Source of the DNA: PALG01 sp964495885
GTDB lineage: Bacteria > Bacteroidota > Bacteroidia > Flavobacteriales > Flavobacteriaceae
Reading direction: 5' to 3'
Assembly: GCA_964495885.1 (NCBI GenBank)
Contig: CAZBWO010000019.1
Coordinates: 1-64,000 of the forward strand
DNA length: 64,000 nt
In this document: one piece after another, positions 17,670 through 27,460 of the stretch
How the letters are laid out: the number at the start of each line of letters is the position of its first letter
Position numbering within the stretch: position 1 is the stretch's first letter
Made by a program: the position numbers and the translations under genes
The notes under the pieces: model-generated
The model's database searches: none
What the model was told of the DNA's origin: nothing
Seen by the model: only the letters and a program-made list of their open reading frames with translations

Positions 17670-18461
17670 ATGAGCGAGGCAATCAAAATACCCACAATGG
17701 CCGAATATTTGGCGCAAGGTAAAAACCCTGAAGTATTATTTTGGGTAGGCTGTGCCGGTAGTTTTGATGATCGTGCTAAAAAGATTACAAAGGCCTTTGC
17801 AAAACTATTGCATCAAGCAAAAGTTGATTTTGCCGTATTAGGCACCGAAGAAAGTTGTACGGGAGACCCTGCTAAAAGGGCGGGTAATGAATTCTTGTTT
17901 CAAATGCAGGCCATGATGAATATTCAGGTGCTCAATGGCTATGAAGTAAAAAAAATAGTTACTACCTGCCCGCATTGTTTCAATACCTTGAAAAATGAAT
18001 ACCCAGAGCTTGGAGGCCATTATGAGGTGATGCATCATACACAATTCCTTAAGTCTCTTCTAAATGAAGGAAGGCTAAAAGTAGAAGGTGGAAAGTTTAA
18101 AGGAAAACGCATTACCTTCCATGATCCATGTTATTTAGGGAGGGCAAACAATGAATATGAAGCTCCCCGGGATCTACTTAAAAAACTAGAGGTAGAACTC
18201 ATTGAAATGAAGCGCTGTAAGTCTCGCGGTCTTTGCTGTGGTGCTGGTGGGTCCCAAATGTTCAAGGAACCCGAAAAAGGAGACAAGGATATTAATGTGG
18301 AACGTACCGAAGAAGCACTGGAAACCCAGCCTGCTATCATAGCAGCTGGCTGCCCTTTTTGCAATACCATGATGACAGATGGAGTAAAAGCCAAGGAAAA
18401 AGAGGCTTCCGTGGAAGTGCTGGATATTGCGGAAATGATTGCAAACGCCAAGGACCTTTAG
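17670..18461 (+). CDS. (Fe-S)-binding protein with two CCG domains (HdrB/LutA-like)
   Basis: 263 residues. Two cysteine-rich domains are visible: VLFWVGCAGSFD with a later ESCTGDPAKR and TTCPHCFNTLKNEYP, then TFHDPCYLGRANNEYE with GLCCGAGGSQMF and GCPFCNTMM. Such CCG domains bind the non-cubane clusters of heterodisulfide reductase B and related subunits. The gene is the natural partner of the membrane Fe-S protein at 15907-17211. No flavin domain is present. The exact disulfide or organic acid substrate is unknown. It ends 4 bases from the convergent M14 carboxypeptidase, and no terminator is seen. Confidence 0.88.
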   Translation: MSEAIKIPTMAEYLAQGKNPEVLFWVGCAGSFDDRAKKITKAFAKLLHQAKVDFAVLGTEESCTGDPAKRAGNEFLFQMQAMMNIQVLNGYEVKKIVTTCPHCFNTLKNEYPELGGHYEVMHHTQFLKSLLNEGRLKVEGGKFKGKRITFHDPCYLGRANNEYEAPRDLLKKLEVELIEMKRCKSRGLCCGAGGSQMFKEPEKGDKDINVERTEEALETQPAIIAAGCPFCNTMMTDGVKAKEKEASVEVLDIAEMIANAKDL

Positions 18462-18465
18462 ATCC

Positions 18466-20721
18466 TTAGTGCTTTACAATTTTCTTTGTAGTTGAAAGCC
18501 CATTTTCCGTAGTTATCTCGGCCATGTAAATACCCGGAGCCATCCTTTCCATAGAAACACTCGTGCTTAATTCATTGCTTACATTTTGCTGTAACACTTG
18601 CCGTCCTTGAATGTCGTATACCACAACTTTCCATTGGTTGGCAACCGAAGAAGGGACGCGAATGTGAAGCAAGTTTTGGGTAGGGTTAGGGTAAATTACT
18701 GTTCCTTCTATTAAAATATTCGCAGTGCCTAAAACTGAATCATAGTTTGAAATTTCAAAATCATCAAAATAAAATCCATCAGTTTGAACAAACTCTGAGG
18801 ATTGTAATGAAAAACGGAAGCTCACATTACTAAGACCACTGTAAGCGGTAAGATTTTTTTGATACAATTGCCAAGAATCATTTCCCGTAAAAGTCTCCAG
18901 CACTTCCCAAGTATTTCCATTATTCCCACTAACTTCAAATTGAACTAAATCACCTACTGCCAAGCTATATTTGGCTACAAAGGAAACTATTGGCGTTACA
19001 GTAGCGCTAAGGTCTATGGGTTGGTCCAAAGTAAAATTATTAAGTGTTTCGGGTTGATAGTTTCCTCCATTACTATCCCCAAAACTCATGTTTCCGCTAA
19101 AAGAATCATCTCCTACTAGTCCCCATGGGATATTATTTCCATTGGTAGTCCAAGCACTATCCCCAGATTCAGCATCATCAAAAAAGAGCACTTCTTTGTT
19201 GCTTACAAGTACTCTGTTTTTAAATGTTTTATTGATGATTCCATCTTGAAAAACGGTAATGGTTAGCGTAAAGAAATCTTCTGAAAAGTTGTTTGGAATC
19301 TCTACGGAAAAGGGTGTCCCGGCATTATCCTTTCGGGTTTGGGCAGGGAGGGCTCCATAGTCCTGTGAATTGCTTATTACAACATCTGGATGGTTTGCAG
19401 TAACACGAACTGAAACATCGGGAGCTATTTCCAAGCCTATATTTTTAGCTTCCACTTCTAATGATAATACATTTCCAGGGGTTGGATTACCAAGTAATTG
19501 AAAGCTTTGTACATCTACATAACCACCTGCAATCCAAGATTGAAAAAACATAGGTAATATGTTTTCACCAACTAAATCAAAAATAGTACTTGGGGGTGGC
19601 CAAAAACCCTGTCCATCTATTTCTGGTGTCCACGCATAAATTCCTTCCCCATAGAGATATTGGTCTGTAGTTCCGCAGGCAGCATACCCAATTAAATCAA
19701 TAGCTGTTCCATACGGGTAGTCATTCTCATTAAGAAAATCAGAGCCCCATTCAGAATACAATCTAAAATCGGTAAAGTTCCCTTCCAAATCAAAAGGCAT
19801 AATATGAACCCCGGCAGTGGAGTGACTAGTAAAACCACTTGCTGGGTTTATTTGCGCAATGAAATCCCGGATTGCGACAGGTTCTGCTTCGGAAAATGCA
19901 AAGTCTCCACGATATACTCCAGAGCATGGATCTGGGGTAGAGCAGAAGTTGTCAAACCCAAAGGAAACGCTATAATTTCGGTTAATGTCTACACCTACAC
20001 AGCTAGACCCACTATTTATCTTTCGGTTTTTCCGCCAAAAACCACCTCCATCTGGATCAGTACTTCTATTGTATTCATATCCATCTGGGTTTACAATAGG
20101 AACAAAATAAAGCTCCCTATTATCAATCAAGTATGTTACTTGGTCATCGTTTCCGTAGTTTTCCAGCAACCAAAACATATAATTCAAGGTAACTGCCATG
20201 GAAAGGGGTTCACGAGCATGGTGCATGGCATCAAAATAAGCAACAGGCTCTGCTTCATCTATGTTGGGATTGTCAGATATTTTTACCATCCAAATATCCC
20301 TGCCTTCAAAAGTAGTCCCAATACTTTCCTTTTTCGTAATAAGATTGGGGTAATTGGCAAACATCTCATCTAGTTTCGCTTCCATTTCCGCGTAGGTGTA
20401 AAACCCGCCCATGGATCCCAGTCCAAACCCACTGCCAACAAATTGGGATCGGTTCATATTCGCTAAATTCTTAGTGTCTTCAGTAAGCATTTTTTGGTAA
20501 TACTCCCTGAAATCCGGAATAAGCATATTGTAGGGAATAGCAAGTGAATCCAGCTGTTTTCGTTCCTCTTGATTTACAAAAAAAGTAAGTTGCTGGTATT
20601 CTAATTGGGCATGATCTAACGGAATTCCTAATAGTCGTACCGTATTTATGGCTTCAGTATTTGAAACTTCAATGGCAAGTTTTGAATACGTTTCTTGCGC
20701 TTGTATCATTCCGAAACACAA
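18466..20721 (-). CDS. M14 zinc carboxypeptidase with T9SS sorting domain (signal peptide frameshifted)
   Basis: 751 residues in the open frame. The M14 domain (about 108-420) has the zinc motif HHAREPLS (His168, Glu171), VPIVNPDGYEYNRS, FWRKNR, GVDINRNY, a second zinc His in GFTSHSTAGVH, and the catalytic Glu in WTPEIDGQGFWPP. After a CARDB-like and a MAM/jelly-roll-like region, a T9SS type A domain starts at VIYPNPTQNLLHIRVP and ends in a basic tail (KKIVKH). It would be exported to the cell surface or released, trimming peptides. The open frame begins at a TTG inside the signal peptide. The true start is probably ATG at 20756 in another frame, broken by a run of seven T on the coding strand (20720-20726); one added base restores a signal peptide ending FGMIQAQ. 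Confidence 0.9.
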   Translation of the reverse strand: MCFGMIQAQETYSKLAIEVSNTEAINTVRLLGIPLDHAQLEYQQLTFFVNQEERKQLDSLAIPYNMLIPDFREYYQKMLTEDTKNLANMNRSQFVGSGFGLGSMGGFYTYAEMEAKLDEMFANYPNLITKKESIGTTFEGRDIWMVKISDNPNIDEAEPVAYFDAMHHAREPLSMAVTLNYMFWLLENYGNDDQVTYLIDNRELYFVPIVNPDGYEYNRSTDPDGGGFWRKNRKINSGSSCVGVDINRNYSVSFGFDNFCSTPDPCSGVYRGDFAFSEAEPVAIRDFIAQINPASGFTSHSTAGVHIMPFDLEGNFTDFRLYSEWGSDFLNENDYPYGTAIDLIGYAACGTTDQYLYGEGIYAWTPEIDGQGFWPPPSTIFDLVGENILPMFFQSWIAGGYVDVQSFQLLGNPTPGNVLSLEVEAKNIGLEIAPDVSVRVTANHPDVVISNSQDYGALPAQTRKDNAGTPFSVEIPNNFSEDFFTLTITVFQDGIINKTFKNRVLVSNKEVLFFDDAESGDSAWTTNGNNIPWGLVGDDSFSGNMSFGDSNGGNYQPETLNNFTLDQPIDLSATVTPIVSFVAKYSLAVGDLVQFEVSGNNGNTWEVLETFTGNDSWQLYQKNLTAYSGLSNVSFRFSLQSSEFVQTDGFYFDDFEISNYDSVLGTANILIEGTVIYPNPTQNLLHIRVPSSVANQWKVVVYDIQGRQVLQQNVSNELSTSVSMERMAPGIYMAEITTENGLSTTKKIVKH

Positions 20722-20956
20722 AAAAATAGGGGTATTGCAAGCAATCTTATTTTCATAATTTCAATTTTCATAGCTTTCAAAGATAAACGTTTTTAACGGG
20801 GTCTCGTTAAATTGACTTTTCCTATTACTCGATTTTCTTAAAATTTGTTAGAATTTAGTGAATGATTTTACTAACTGAACGTTTTTCATCATCTTTACAT
20901 AAAGAATGAAAAACACGGCTGAATTGAAGTTGTTTTCCGTTCGAAAAACCTGAGCT

Positions 20957-21442
20957 ATGATTGTAGATTTTTCAACCCTTCCAGATAATGCCCGTATTTG
21001 GATTTATCAATCCAATAGGAAGTTAACAGATGTAGAAGTAGATTTTGTCACACGGGAAACCAAGTCGTTTTTGAAAGAATGGACCGCACATGGGGCCGAT
21101 TTAGAAGCAGGGTTTGAAGTTAAGTACAATCGGTTTATCGTGATAGGCTTGAATCAAACCAATGTATCAGCTTCGGGCTGTAGCATTGACACTTCCGTTC
21201 GATTTATACAATCATTGGAAAAGGCATTGGGAGTAGATTTATTAGATAAAATGAACGTGACTTTTTACACCGGTGAATTTATCGCATATAAAAGTCTTCA
21301 GGATTTTAAAAAGATGGCAAAGGATAGATCGGTTTCCAAAAACACGGTAGTTTTCAATAATTTGGTCAATACCAAAGCAGAATACCTTGAACATTGGGAA
21401 GTTCCGGCAAAGGATAGTTGGCACAGCCGTTTTTTAGCATAG
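20957..21442 (+). CDS. Conserved Bacteroidota hypothetical protein (no P-loop)
   Basis: 161 residues, soluble, no signal peptide. It starts MIVDFSTLPDNARIWIYQSN and has a central FIVIGLNQTNVSASGCSID. Close relatives in flavobacterial genomes are often called ABC transporter ATPase, but there is no Walker A (GxxGxGKS) or ABC signature, so that name should not be used. The role is unknown. It lies 19 bases before the GH3 hydrolase gene and probably shares its transcript. The 235-base gap before it, toward the M14 gene, holds the divergent promoters, but no clear TAnnTTTG box is seen. Confidence 0.8.
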   Translation: MIVDFSTLPDNARIWIYQSNRKLTDVEVDFVTRETKSFLKEWTAHGADLEAGFEVKYNRFIVIGLNQTNVSASGCSIDTSVRFIQSLEKALGVDLLDKMNVTFYTGEFIAYKSLQDFKKMAKDRSVSKNTVVFNNLVNTKAEYLEHWEVPAKDSWHSRFLA

Positions 21443-21461
21443 TTTTTGTTACCACGATTGT

Positions 21462-24383
21462 ATGAAGCGTATAGGATTAACCCCCGTTTTTTTCTTGTTT
21501 TTTCTTTCGGTTTTTTCACAACAAATCAATCCGTTATTGGTTGACGATGATAAAGTGGAACTGCAAGAGCATTGGGTAGATAGCATCTACGGAAATATGT
21601 CCCTTCAGGAAAAAGTAGGGCAATTGTTCATGGTGGATGTGTTTTCAAGTGATTCCGAAGCTAAGATTGAAAAGGTTCAACAGCTCATCAAGGAATATTA
21701 CATAGGCGGTATTATTTTTTCGAAAGGCGGTCCCGGCAGACAAGCAGTTATACACAACAAATTTCAGGAAGATGCAAAAATCCCTTTACTTATTGGCATG
21801 GATGCTGAATGGGGTTTGGCTATGCGATTGGATTCTACCTATGCCTATCCTTGGAATATGACCTTGGGTGCGATTAAAAATGATTCCATTGTATATGAAG
21901 TTGGTAAGCGTATTGGGGAACATTGTAAGCGCTTGGGAGTGCATTTCAATTTTGCGCCTGTGGTAGATATCAATACAAACCCAAACAATCCCATAATTGG
22001 GAATAGGTCGTTTGGTGAAAATAGGGAGTTGGTTACCCAAAAATCGCTTGCTTTCATGAAAGGGATGCAAAGCGCAGGTATATTAGCTAATGCAAAGCAT
22101 TTTCCGGGACACGGAGACACCGATGCCGATTCCCACAAAACACTTCCTACCTTACTTTTTGATAAAGAACGATTAGATTCCTTAGAATTATATCCTTACA
22201 AGCACTTGATACGGGAAGGATTGAGTAGTGTGATGGTGGCGCATTTGAACATTCCTTATCTCATTTCAGAGGCTGGATATCCTTCATCCATATCAAAGGA
22301 TATTGTGGGAGGACTGCTGAAAGGAGAGCTTGGATTTAACGGACTTATTTTCACAGATGCCCTAAACATGAAAGGGGCAGCTAATTTTAAAGAGCCCGGG
22401 GAAATAGACCTAGCCGCATTTTTAGCAGGCAATGATGTGCTGCTCATTTCTGAAGATGTCCCTAAAGCCCATAAATTATTGGTGAATGCTTTCAGGGAGG
22501 GGGTCATTACAGAGGCGCGATTGGAATATTCGGTTAAAAAAATCCTTATGGCGAAATATAAGGCAGGCCTGCATGACTATAAACCAATTGACAAAAAGGA
22601 TATTGCCATAGACTTACAAACACCCTATGATGATGTGCTTTATGAAACAGCAATGGGAAGTGCCCTTACGGTTATCAAAAATGATTCGCTACTCCTTCCA
22701 ATTAGAGATCTTCAGCATTCGAAAATAGCCTACGTTAATTTTGGTGATGATGACGGAAGCACCTTCCTAAATACATTAAACAAATACACTAAAGTAGATT
22801 GGGTAAAAGCCAATAATCTAGAAAGTTATATTCAGAAACTAAAAAAATATGACTATGTCATCATGGGTTTTCATAAATCAAATGACAACCCATGGAAGTC
22901 TTATAAAATAGACGACAAGGAACTGGTTTGGATGTATGAAATCGCCCGAAACAACAAAGTGATTTTAGATGTCTTTACACGTCCGTATGCCTTACTGGAC
23001 ATTAAATCCTTTACAAATTTTGAGAGTATCATTGTTTCGTATCAAAATAGTGAAGTCGCACAGGAACTCTCTGCACAGCTCATTTTTGGGGCTTTGGAAG
23101 CAAAGGGGCAACTTCCCGTAAGTATTGGTACTGAATTTCCGGTAGGCACCTCCATTGAAACCCCGTCGCTGCAACGATTACGTTACGGAACACCAGAAAG
23201 TGTTGGTTTGGATGGGGAGAAGCTAAAGAAAATAGACACTTTAGCACGCCATGGGTATTGGTCTGGAATGTACCCAGGATGCCAAATAGTGGTAGCAAAA
23301 GATGGAAAAGTAGTGTATGACAAGAGTTTTGGATATCACACCTATGATAAAAAAATAAGGGTTCGGGAGGATCACGTCTACGATGTAGCGTCCCTTACCA
23401 AGATTCTGGCTTCCTTGCCTATGGTGATGCAGTTGTATGATAGAAACGTCATCAACATGGATACCAAACTCTCTGAAATGCTCCCAGAGTATAAAAATTC
23501 CAATAAAAAAGATATCGACCTCAAGCGTATGCTTTCACACTATGCGAGGCTTACCGCATGGATTCCGTTTTATACGAAGACACTGGATACCGTAACAGGC
23601 GGACCTTCCATAGAGTATTATGCCTTTGAAAAGAAAGATGATTTCACGGTTGAAGTAGCAGATGATTTGTACATGCGAAAAGATTATGCAGATTCTATTT
23701 TTGATCAAATCCGAAAAAGTGACTTACGGGAAAGGGTAGGTTATAAGTATAGTGACCTTCCTTTCTATATCATGAAAAAATACCTTGAGGAATTCTATGG
23801 CACTTCCCTTGAAAATTTGGTACAAAGGGATTTGTATGAATCTTTAGGGGCAAATAACACCACTTATCTTCCGTTGAAAAAATTCAATAAAAATCAGATA
23901 CCACCTACTGAAGAAGATAATTATTTCAGGATGCAAAAAGTACATGGGCATGTACATGATCAAGGGGCTGCTATGTTAGGAGGTGTAAGTGGTCATGCTG
24001 GGTTGTTCAGTAATGCAAATGATATTGCTAAAATCATGCAAATGTACCTTTGGAAAGGCTCTTACGGTGGAAAACAGTACTTCCAGCCAAGTACCATAGA
24101 TGCCTTTAATACTTGTTATTTTTGCGAAGAAGATGTAAGGAGGGGCGTTGGTTTCGACAAACCTCAATTAGGAGAGTCTGGTCCAACCTGTGGATGTGTT
24201 TCCATGACAAGTTTCGGGCATAGTGGGTTTACTGGAACTTTTACATGGGCAGATCCCGAAGAAAATATTGTATATGTGTTTCTGTCTAACAGAACCTATC
24301 CCACTGCCGATAACCGAATGCTCATTAGCAGTGATTTAAGAAGCCGTATCCAGGAAGCGATTTATGAGGCCATTAAACGTTAA
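21462..24383 (+). CDS. GH3 beta-N-acetylhexosaminidase fused to a serine beta-lactamase-like domain
   Basis: 973 residues with a signal peptide (MKRIGLTPVFFLFFLSVFSQ). Residues about 35-390 form a GH3 domain of NagZ type with KHFPGHGDTDADSH and the nucleophile Asp299 in FTDALNMKGA. Residues about 390-590 resemble the GH3 C-terminal domain. From about 600 a serine-hydrolase domain begins, with Ser644 and Lys647 in ASLTK, a Tyr-Ser-Asp triad element in KYSDLPFY, and GHSGFTG. NagZ-like GH3 enzymes cleave beta-GlcNAc links in cell-wall material; the second domain may be an amidase or esterase on the same substrate. Both catalytic centres look intact, so it is a two-activity cell-wall recycling enzyme by inference. 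bshA follows after 3 bases. Confidence 0.93.
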   Translation: MKRIGLTPVFFLFFLSVFSQQINPLLVDDDKVELQEHWVDSIYGNMSLQEKVGQLFMVDVFSSDSEAKIEKVQQLIKEYYIGGIIFSKGGPGRQAVIHNKFQEDAKIPLLIGMDAEWGLAMRLDSTYAYPWNMTLGAIKNDSIVYEVGKRIGEHCKRLGVHFNFAPVVDINTNPNNPIIGNRSFGENRELVTQKSLAFMKGMQSAGILANAKHFPGHGDTDADSHKTLPTLLFDKERLDSLELYPYKHLIREGLSSVMVAHLNIPYLISEAGYPSSISKDIVGGLLKGELGFNGLIFTDALNMKGAANFKEPGEIDLAAFLAGNDVLLISEDVPKAHKLLVNAFREGVITEARLEYSVKKILMAKYKAGLHDYKPIDKKDIAIDLQTPYDDVLYETAMGSALTVIKNDSLLLPIRDLQHSKIAYVNFGDDDGSTFLNTLNKYTKVDWVKANNLESYIQKLKKYDYVIMGFHKSNDNPWKSYKIDDKELVWMYEIARNNKVILDVFTRPYALLDIKSFTNFESIIVSYQNSEVAQELSAQLIFGALEAKGQLPVSIGTEFPVGTSIETPSLQRLRYGTPESVGLDGEKLKKIDTLARHGYWSGMYPGCQIVVAKDGKVVYDKSFGYHTYDKKIRVREDHVYDVASLTKILASLPMVMQLYDRNVINMDTKLSEMLPEYKNSNKKDIDLKRMLSHYARLTAWIPFYTKTLDTVTGGPSIEYYAFEKKDDFTVEVADDLYMRKDYADSIFDQIRKSDLRERVGYKYSDLPFYIMKKYLEEFYGTSLENLVQRDLYESLGANNTTYLPLKKFNKNQIPPTEEDNYFRMQKVHGHVHDQGAAMLGGVSGHAGLFSNANDIAKIMQMYLWKGSYGGKQYFQPSTIDAFNTCYFCEEDVRRGVGFDKPQLGESGPTCGCVSMTSFGHSGFTGTFTWADPEENIVYVFLSNRTYPTADNRMLISSDLRSRIQEAIYEAIKR

Positions 24384-24386
24384 ATT

Positions 24387-25520
24387 ATGAAAATAGGGAT
24401 TGTTTGTTATCCTACCTTCGGAGGTAGTGGAGTGGTTGCAACCGAACTGGGTATTGCGCTATCAGATAAAGGGCACGAGGTTCATTTTATCACCTACAAA
24501 CAACCCGTTAGGCTGGAACTGCTTTCACATCACATTCATTTTCATGAGGTGGTGGTTCCCCAATATCCTCTTTTTCAGTATCAACCCTATGAATTAGCGC
24601 TTTCCAGTAAATTGGTGAACGTGGTGAAAGAACATCAATTAGAGCTTTTACATGTACATTATGCCATTCCGCATGCCTATGCAGGGTATATGGCTAAAAA
24701 GATTTTGGAAGAAGAAGGTATTAAAATACCCATGGTCACTACACTACACGGTACGGATATTACCTTAGTAGGTAGTCATCCTTTCTATAAACCAGCTGTT
24801 ACCTTCAGTATCAAGAAAAGTGATGCCGTAACTTCCGTATCACAAAACTTAAAAGAGGAAACCCTTCGGCTCTTTGGTTTGGAAAATGGCATTGATGTAG
24901 TGCCCAACTTCATCGATATGCAAAAGTACAATGTGCATTACACAGATTGCCAACGGGCAATGATGGCAGCATCAAATGAGCGTATTGTGGCACACGTAAG
25001 TAATTTACGGCCTGTAAAGCGCACATTGGATGTTATTGAGGTTTTTGATCGCATACTGAAGAAAATACCCGCTAAACTCATTATGGTAGGAGAAGGGCCA
25101 GATAAAGAAGCTGCCGAAGATCTGTGTATTGCAAAAGGAATTGACCAACAGGTATTGTTTTTGGGAAATAGCAGTGAAGTCAATAAAATTCTCAGTTTTA
25201 CCGATTTGTTTTTGTTGCCTTCTGAAAAGGAAAGCTTCGGGCTTGCTGCTTTGGAAGCCATGGCTAGTGGCGTTCCGGTGGTTTCTTCCAATACTGGCGG
25301 ACTCCCGGAAGTAAACTTGCACGGGGTGAGTGGATTCCTGAATGATATTGGGGATGTAGCCGGAATGGCAGATCATGCCATCCGCATTCTTGAAAATCCT
25401 GAAACCTTGGCCAAATTTAAAGAACAGGCTAGGGAGGTAGCTTCCAAATTTCAAATAGATCAAATTGTACCGCTCTATGAGAAGGTATATCAAAAAGCAT
25501 TGGATCATGTCTTATCTTAA
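24387..25520 (+). CDS. bshA: N-acetyl-alpha-D-glucosaminyl L-malate synthase BshA
   Basis: 377 residues, GT4 family. It joins GlcNAc from UDP-GlcNAc to L-malate, the first step in making bacillithiol, the low-molecular-weight thiol of many Bacteroidota. Hallmarks are KIGIVCYPTFGGSGVVATEL, the HVHYAIPHAYAGY stretch, TTLHGTDITLVGSHP, and the GT4 nucleotide-sugar motif PSEKESFGLAALEAMASGVPVV. The other bsh genes are not here. It sits between the GH3 fusion and a PrcB-type lipoprotein in one operon. Confidence 0.95.
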   Translation: MKIGIVCYPTFGGSGVVATELGIALSDKGHEVHFITYKQPVRLELLSHHIHFHEVVVPQYPLFQYQPYELALSSKLVNVVKEHQLELLHVHYAIPHAYAGYMAKKILEEEGIKIPMVTTLHGTDITLVGSHPFYKPAVTFSIKKSDAVTSVSQNLKEETLRLFGLENGIDVVPNFIDMQKYNVHYTDCQRAMMAASNERIVAHVSNLRPVKRTLDVIEVFDRILKKIPAKLIMVGEGPDKEAAEDLCIAKGIDQQVLFLGNSSEVNKILSFTDLFLLPSEKESFGLAALEAMASGVPVVSSNTGGLPEVNLHGVSGFLNDIGDVAGMADHAIRILENPETLAKFKEQAREVASKFQIDQIVPLYEKVYQKALDHVLS

Positions 25521-25971
25521 ACTTTTTTTGTTTGTATTGCTAATGGGTTGTAAAAGTCAGTCTCCACAGGAAAATCCTTCCGTCCAAGGCAAGCCTCTTT
25601 CTTTTGAGGTGCTCATTCAAGGTTCCCATAGTAATATGGAAGCACAAGCGTATCTAGTACTTCAGGATCATGCTAGTTTACAAAAGGTTTTTTCGGAAAT
25701 AAACAAAACTAGAAAACCTAGTATGCCCGTTCCAGATATTGACTTTTCAAAAAAGACTGTATTGTTTCTTAATATGGGACAATCCAGCACAGGTGGACAT
25801 CATATTTCCGTGGGAAAAATTATTAAAACTGAAGCTTCTATTGATGTCTACGTGGAAGGAAAAAGCCCAAAGCCTGGGGAAAATGTTACCATGGTCATCA
25901 CCCAACCGTTTGTAATGGTAAGTCTAGACAAACAAAGCTTGCCGTTTGAGTTTAAGCAAGTATATCAATAA
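25507..25971 (+). CDS. PrcB-type lipoprotein
   Basis: 154 residues from ATG at 25507, inside the end of bshA (14-base overlap); upstream in-frame starts would destroy the signal. The start MSYLKLFLFVLLMGCKSQ has a lipobox ending at Cys, so it is a lipoprotein. The C-terminal half (TVLFLNMGQSSTGGHHISVG, VTMVITQPFVMV) matches the PrcB C-terminal domain, named after a protease-complex subunit from spirochaetes. No protease gene is adjacent. Function in this organism is unknown. Confidence 0.83.
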   Translation: MSYLKLFLFVLLMGCKSQSPQENPSVQGKPLSFEVLIQGSHSNMEAQAYLVLQDHASLQKVFSEINKTRKPSMPVPDIDFSKKTVLFLNMGQSSTGGHHISVGKIIKTEASIDVYVEGKSPKPGENVTMVITQPFVMVSLDKQSLPFEFKQVYQ

Positions 25972-27419
25972 TAGTTTTTGATAAACCGTAGGGCGTTTTC
26001 CCGAAGTACATTTTCCACAATAGTGGTAGCGGTAATTCTATTAAATGGCTCCAGGAACTGGCTGGACTCCTTTAGATAGGCTTCGGCATGGTTGAAGAGT
26101 TCTTCCCCAAGGTCTTTCATGTTTTCGGCAGTCCATAGCCCATTGATAGGATCTACAATTCCATCAAAATCACTTCCAATACATTGAATCCCCCAACAAA
26201 ATAAGCCTTCTGCATTCAGTATTTGTGCTATATATGCTACTTGCCGCCAAACCAATAAAGCCTTTTTCCGAAGCTGTTTCCGTTTATTGGGCAACCATAT
26301 TTTAGATTTCCGAATGGCCTTTTTACTCCCAATCCTGCGCTCATCCAATTGTATTCCGAAGATCCCTTTGCTTTTAGCGATACGAATCAACTCATCGTCA
26401 TAAAAGTTAATCGAAATATTATTGAACCATTCCACGTCATTCGGGTAATCACTAACTCCCGGTGTTTGGATAGACCGATGCCCCGTAACGCCTCCATGAC
26501 TTGCTATAACAGGGATATCTTCCTGCGCATATTTAGTATCCAGTAATTGGTAGTAGGTTTTTCGGGAAGCCAAGCTCATATGCTTTACATCCAGATAGAT
26601 GCGTCTACCTTGAGCGGAATCCAATAATAAATCAATCACTTCCAGTCCCAAATTGGTGATATCGGTATCCAAACCCCGGTTTTGATTCTCTTTTAAAGCT
26701 CCAATACCAATACTACGGGAATGACCACAAAGTTCATTGTAAAAATGATGTGCAAAGGTTAGAAACAAGGGAGCATGTTCCCATTGTTTTACTTTTTTTA
26801 CATTTGCAATCACTTCTTCCCGATTTCCGGTATTTTCTAACATTTTCAGCCCAGTATTAAAGGCATGTCCGCCTTCGATACTCAGAACAATATTGATGAT
26901 TTTTCGATTTTTAGTTTGATTCTGAATATTTTGCTCAATTTCTGAATAGTCCTTGACAACCCGATAAGTGTAGGTGATTCCGTCAATCTTTTGAGCCATA
27001 TTATCCAATTGAAGGTAGAAATCGTATTCATCCATCAAATCCTGAAAGTAATCGGTATGGCGAAGGACGTAATCAATTCTACTTTGGCTCACACTTGAAG
27101 CTAAATTCACTAAAACATCCGTCAAGCCTTTCCAGCCGAAAACCCGCTTGCTTAAAAAGTGCTTTTCAAAAGGATAGAGGCTTACAATGACGATATTGGT
27201 TTTCGCTTTTGCCAACGCCGTCATATCTGTTTGCGAAAACTTGGTAAGGGTGACAATTCTATTCAAGAATTTCTCTAAGACTGTGGGCGGACTATAATGC
27301 CAAATAGAATTTTTCCTTCCAGCATCAAGTTCGTTTTGTTTGGGCGGGTTATATTTAAAACTTTTGCTGTAGGGTTTTAAGGATGGATGACAGTGGATAT
27401 CTATATAATCTGTTTTCAT
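25965..27419 (-). CDS. M19-family (renal dipeptidase-like) metallohydrolase
   Basis: 484 residues. The TIM-barrel metal motifs are visible in order: DYIDIHCHPS at the N-terminus, IVLSIEGGHAF with a bridging Glu, LTFAHHFYNELCGHS, VIASHGGVTGHRS, and GSDFDG near the end. M19 enzymes are binuclear zinc dipeptidases, but flavobacterial members are often larger and lack a signal peptide, as here, so it is probably cytoplasmic. The substrate is unknown. It overlaps the PrcB-type gene tail to tail by 7 bases. Confidence 0.88.
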   Translation of the reverse strand: MKTDYIDIHCHPSLKPYSKSFKYNPPKQNELDAGRKNSIWHYSPPTVLEKFLNRIVTLTKFSQTDMTALAKAKTNIVIVSLYPFEKHFLSKRVFGWKGLTDVLVNLASSVSQSRIDYVLRHTDYFQDLMDEYDFYLQLDNMAQKIDGITYTYRVVKDYSEIEQNIQNQTKNRKIINIVLSIEGGHAFNTGLKMLENTGNREEVIANVKKVKQWEHAPLFLTFAHHFYNELCGHSRSIGIGALKENQNRGLDTDITNLGLEVIDLLLDSAQGRRIYLDVKHMSLASRKTYYQLLDTKYAQEDIPVIASHGGVTGHRSIQTPGVSDYPNDVEWFNNISINFYDDELIRIAKSKGIFGIQLDERRIGSKKAIRKSKIWLPNKRKQLRKKALLVWRQVAYIAQILNAEGLFCWGIQCIGSDFDGIVDPINGLWTAENMKDLGEELFNHAEAYLKESSQFLEPFNRITATTIVENVLRENALRFIKNYY

Positions 27420-27460
27420 ACTGCAGGCTATACTCCAAAAATGCTATATTTTGGGCAAAG

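Noticed and set aside
20957..21442. ABC transporter ATPase
   Set aside because: No Walker A, Walker B or ABC signature; the usual label for this family looks wrong.
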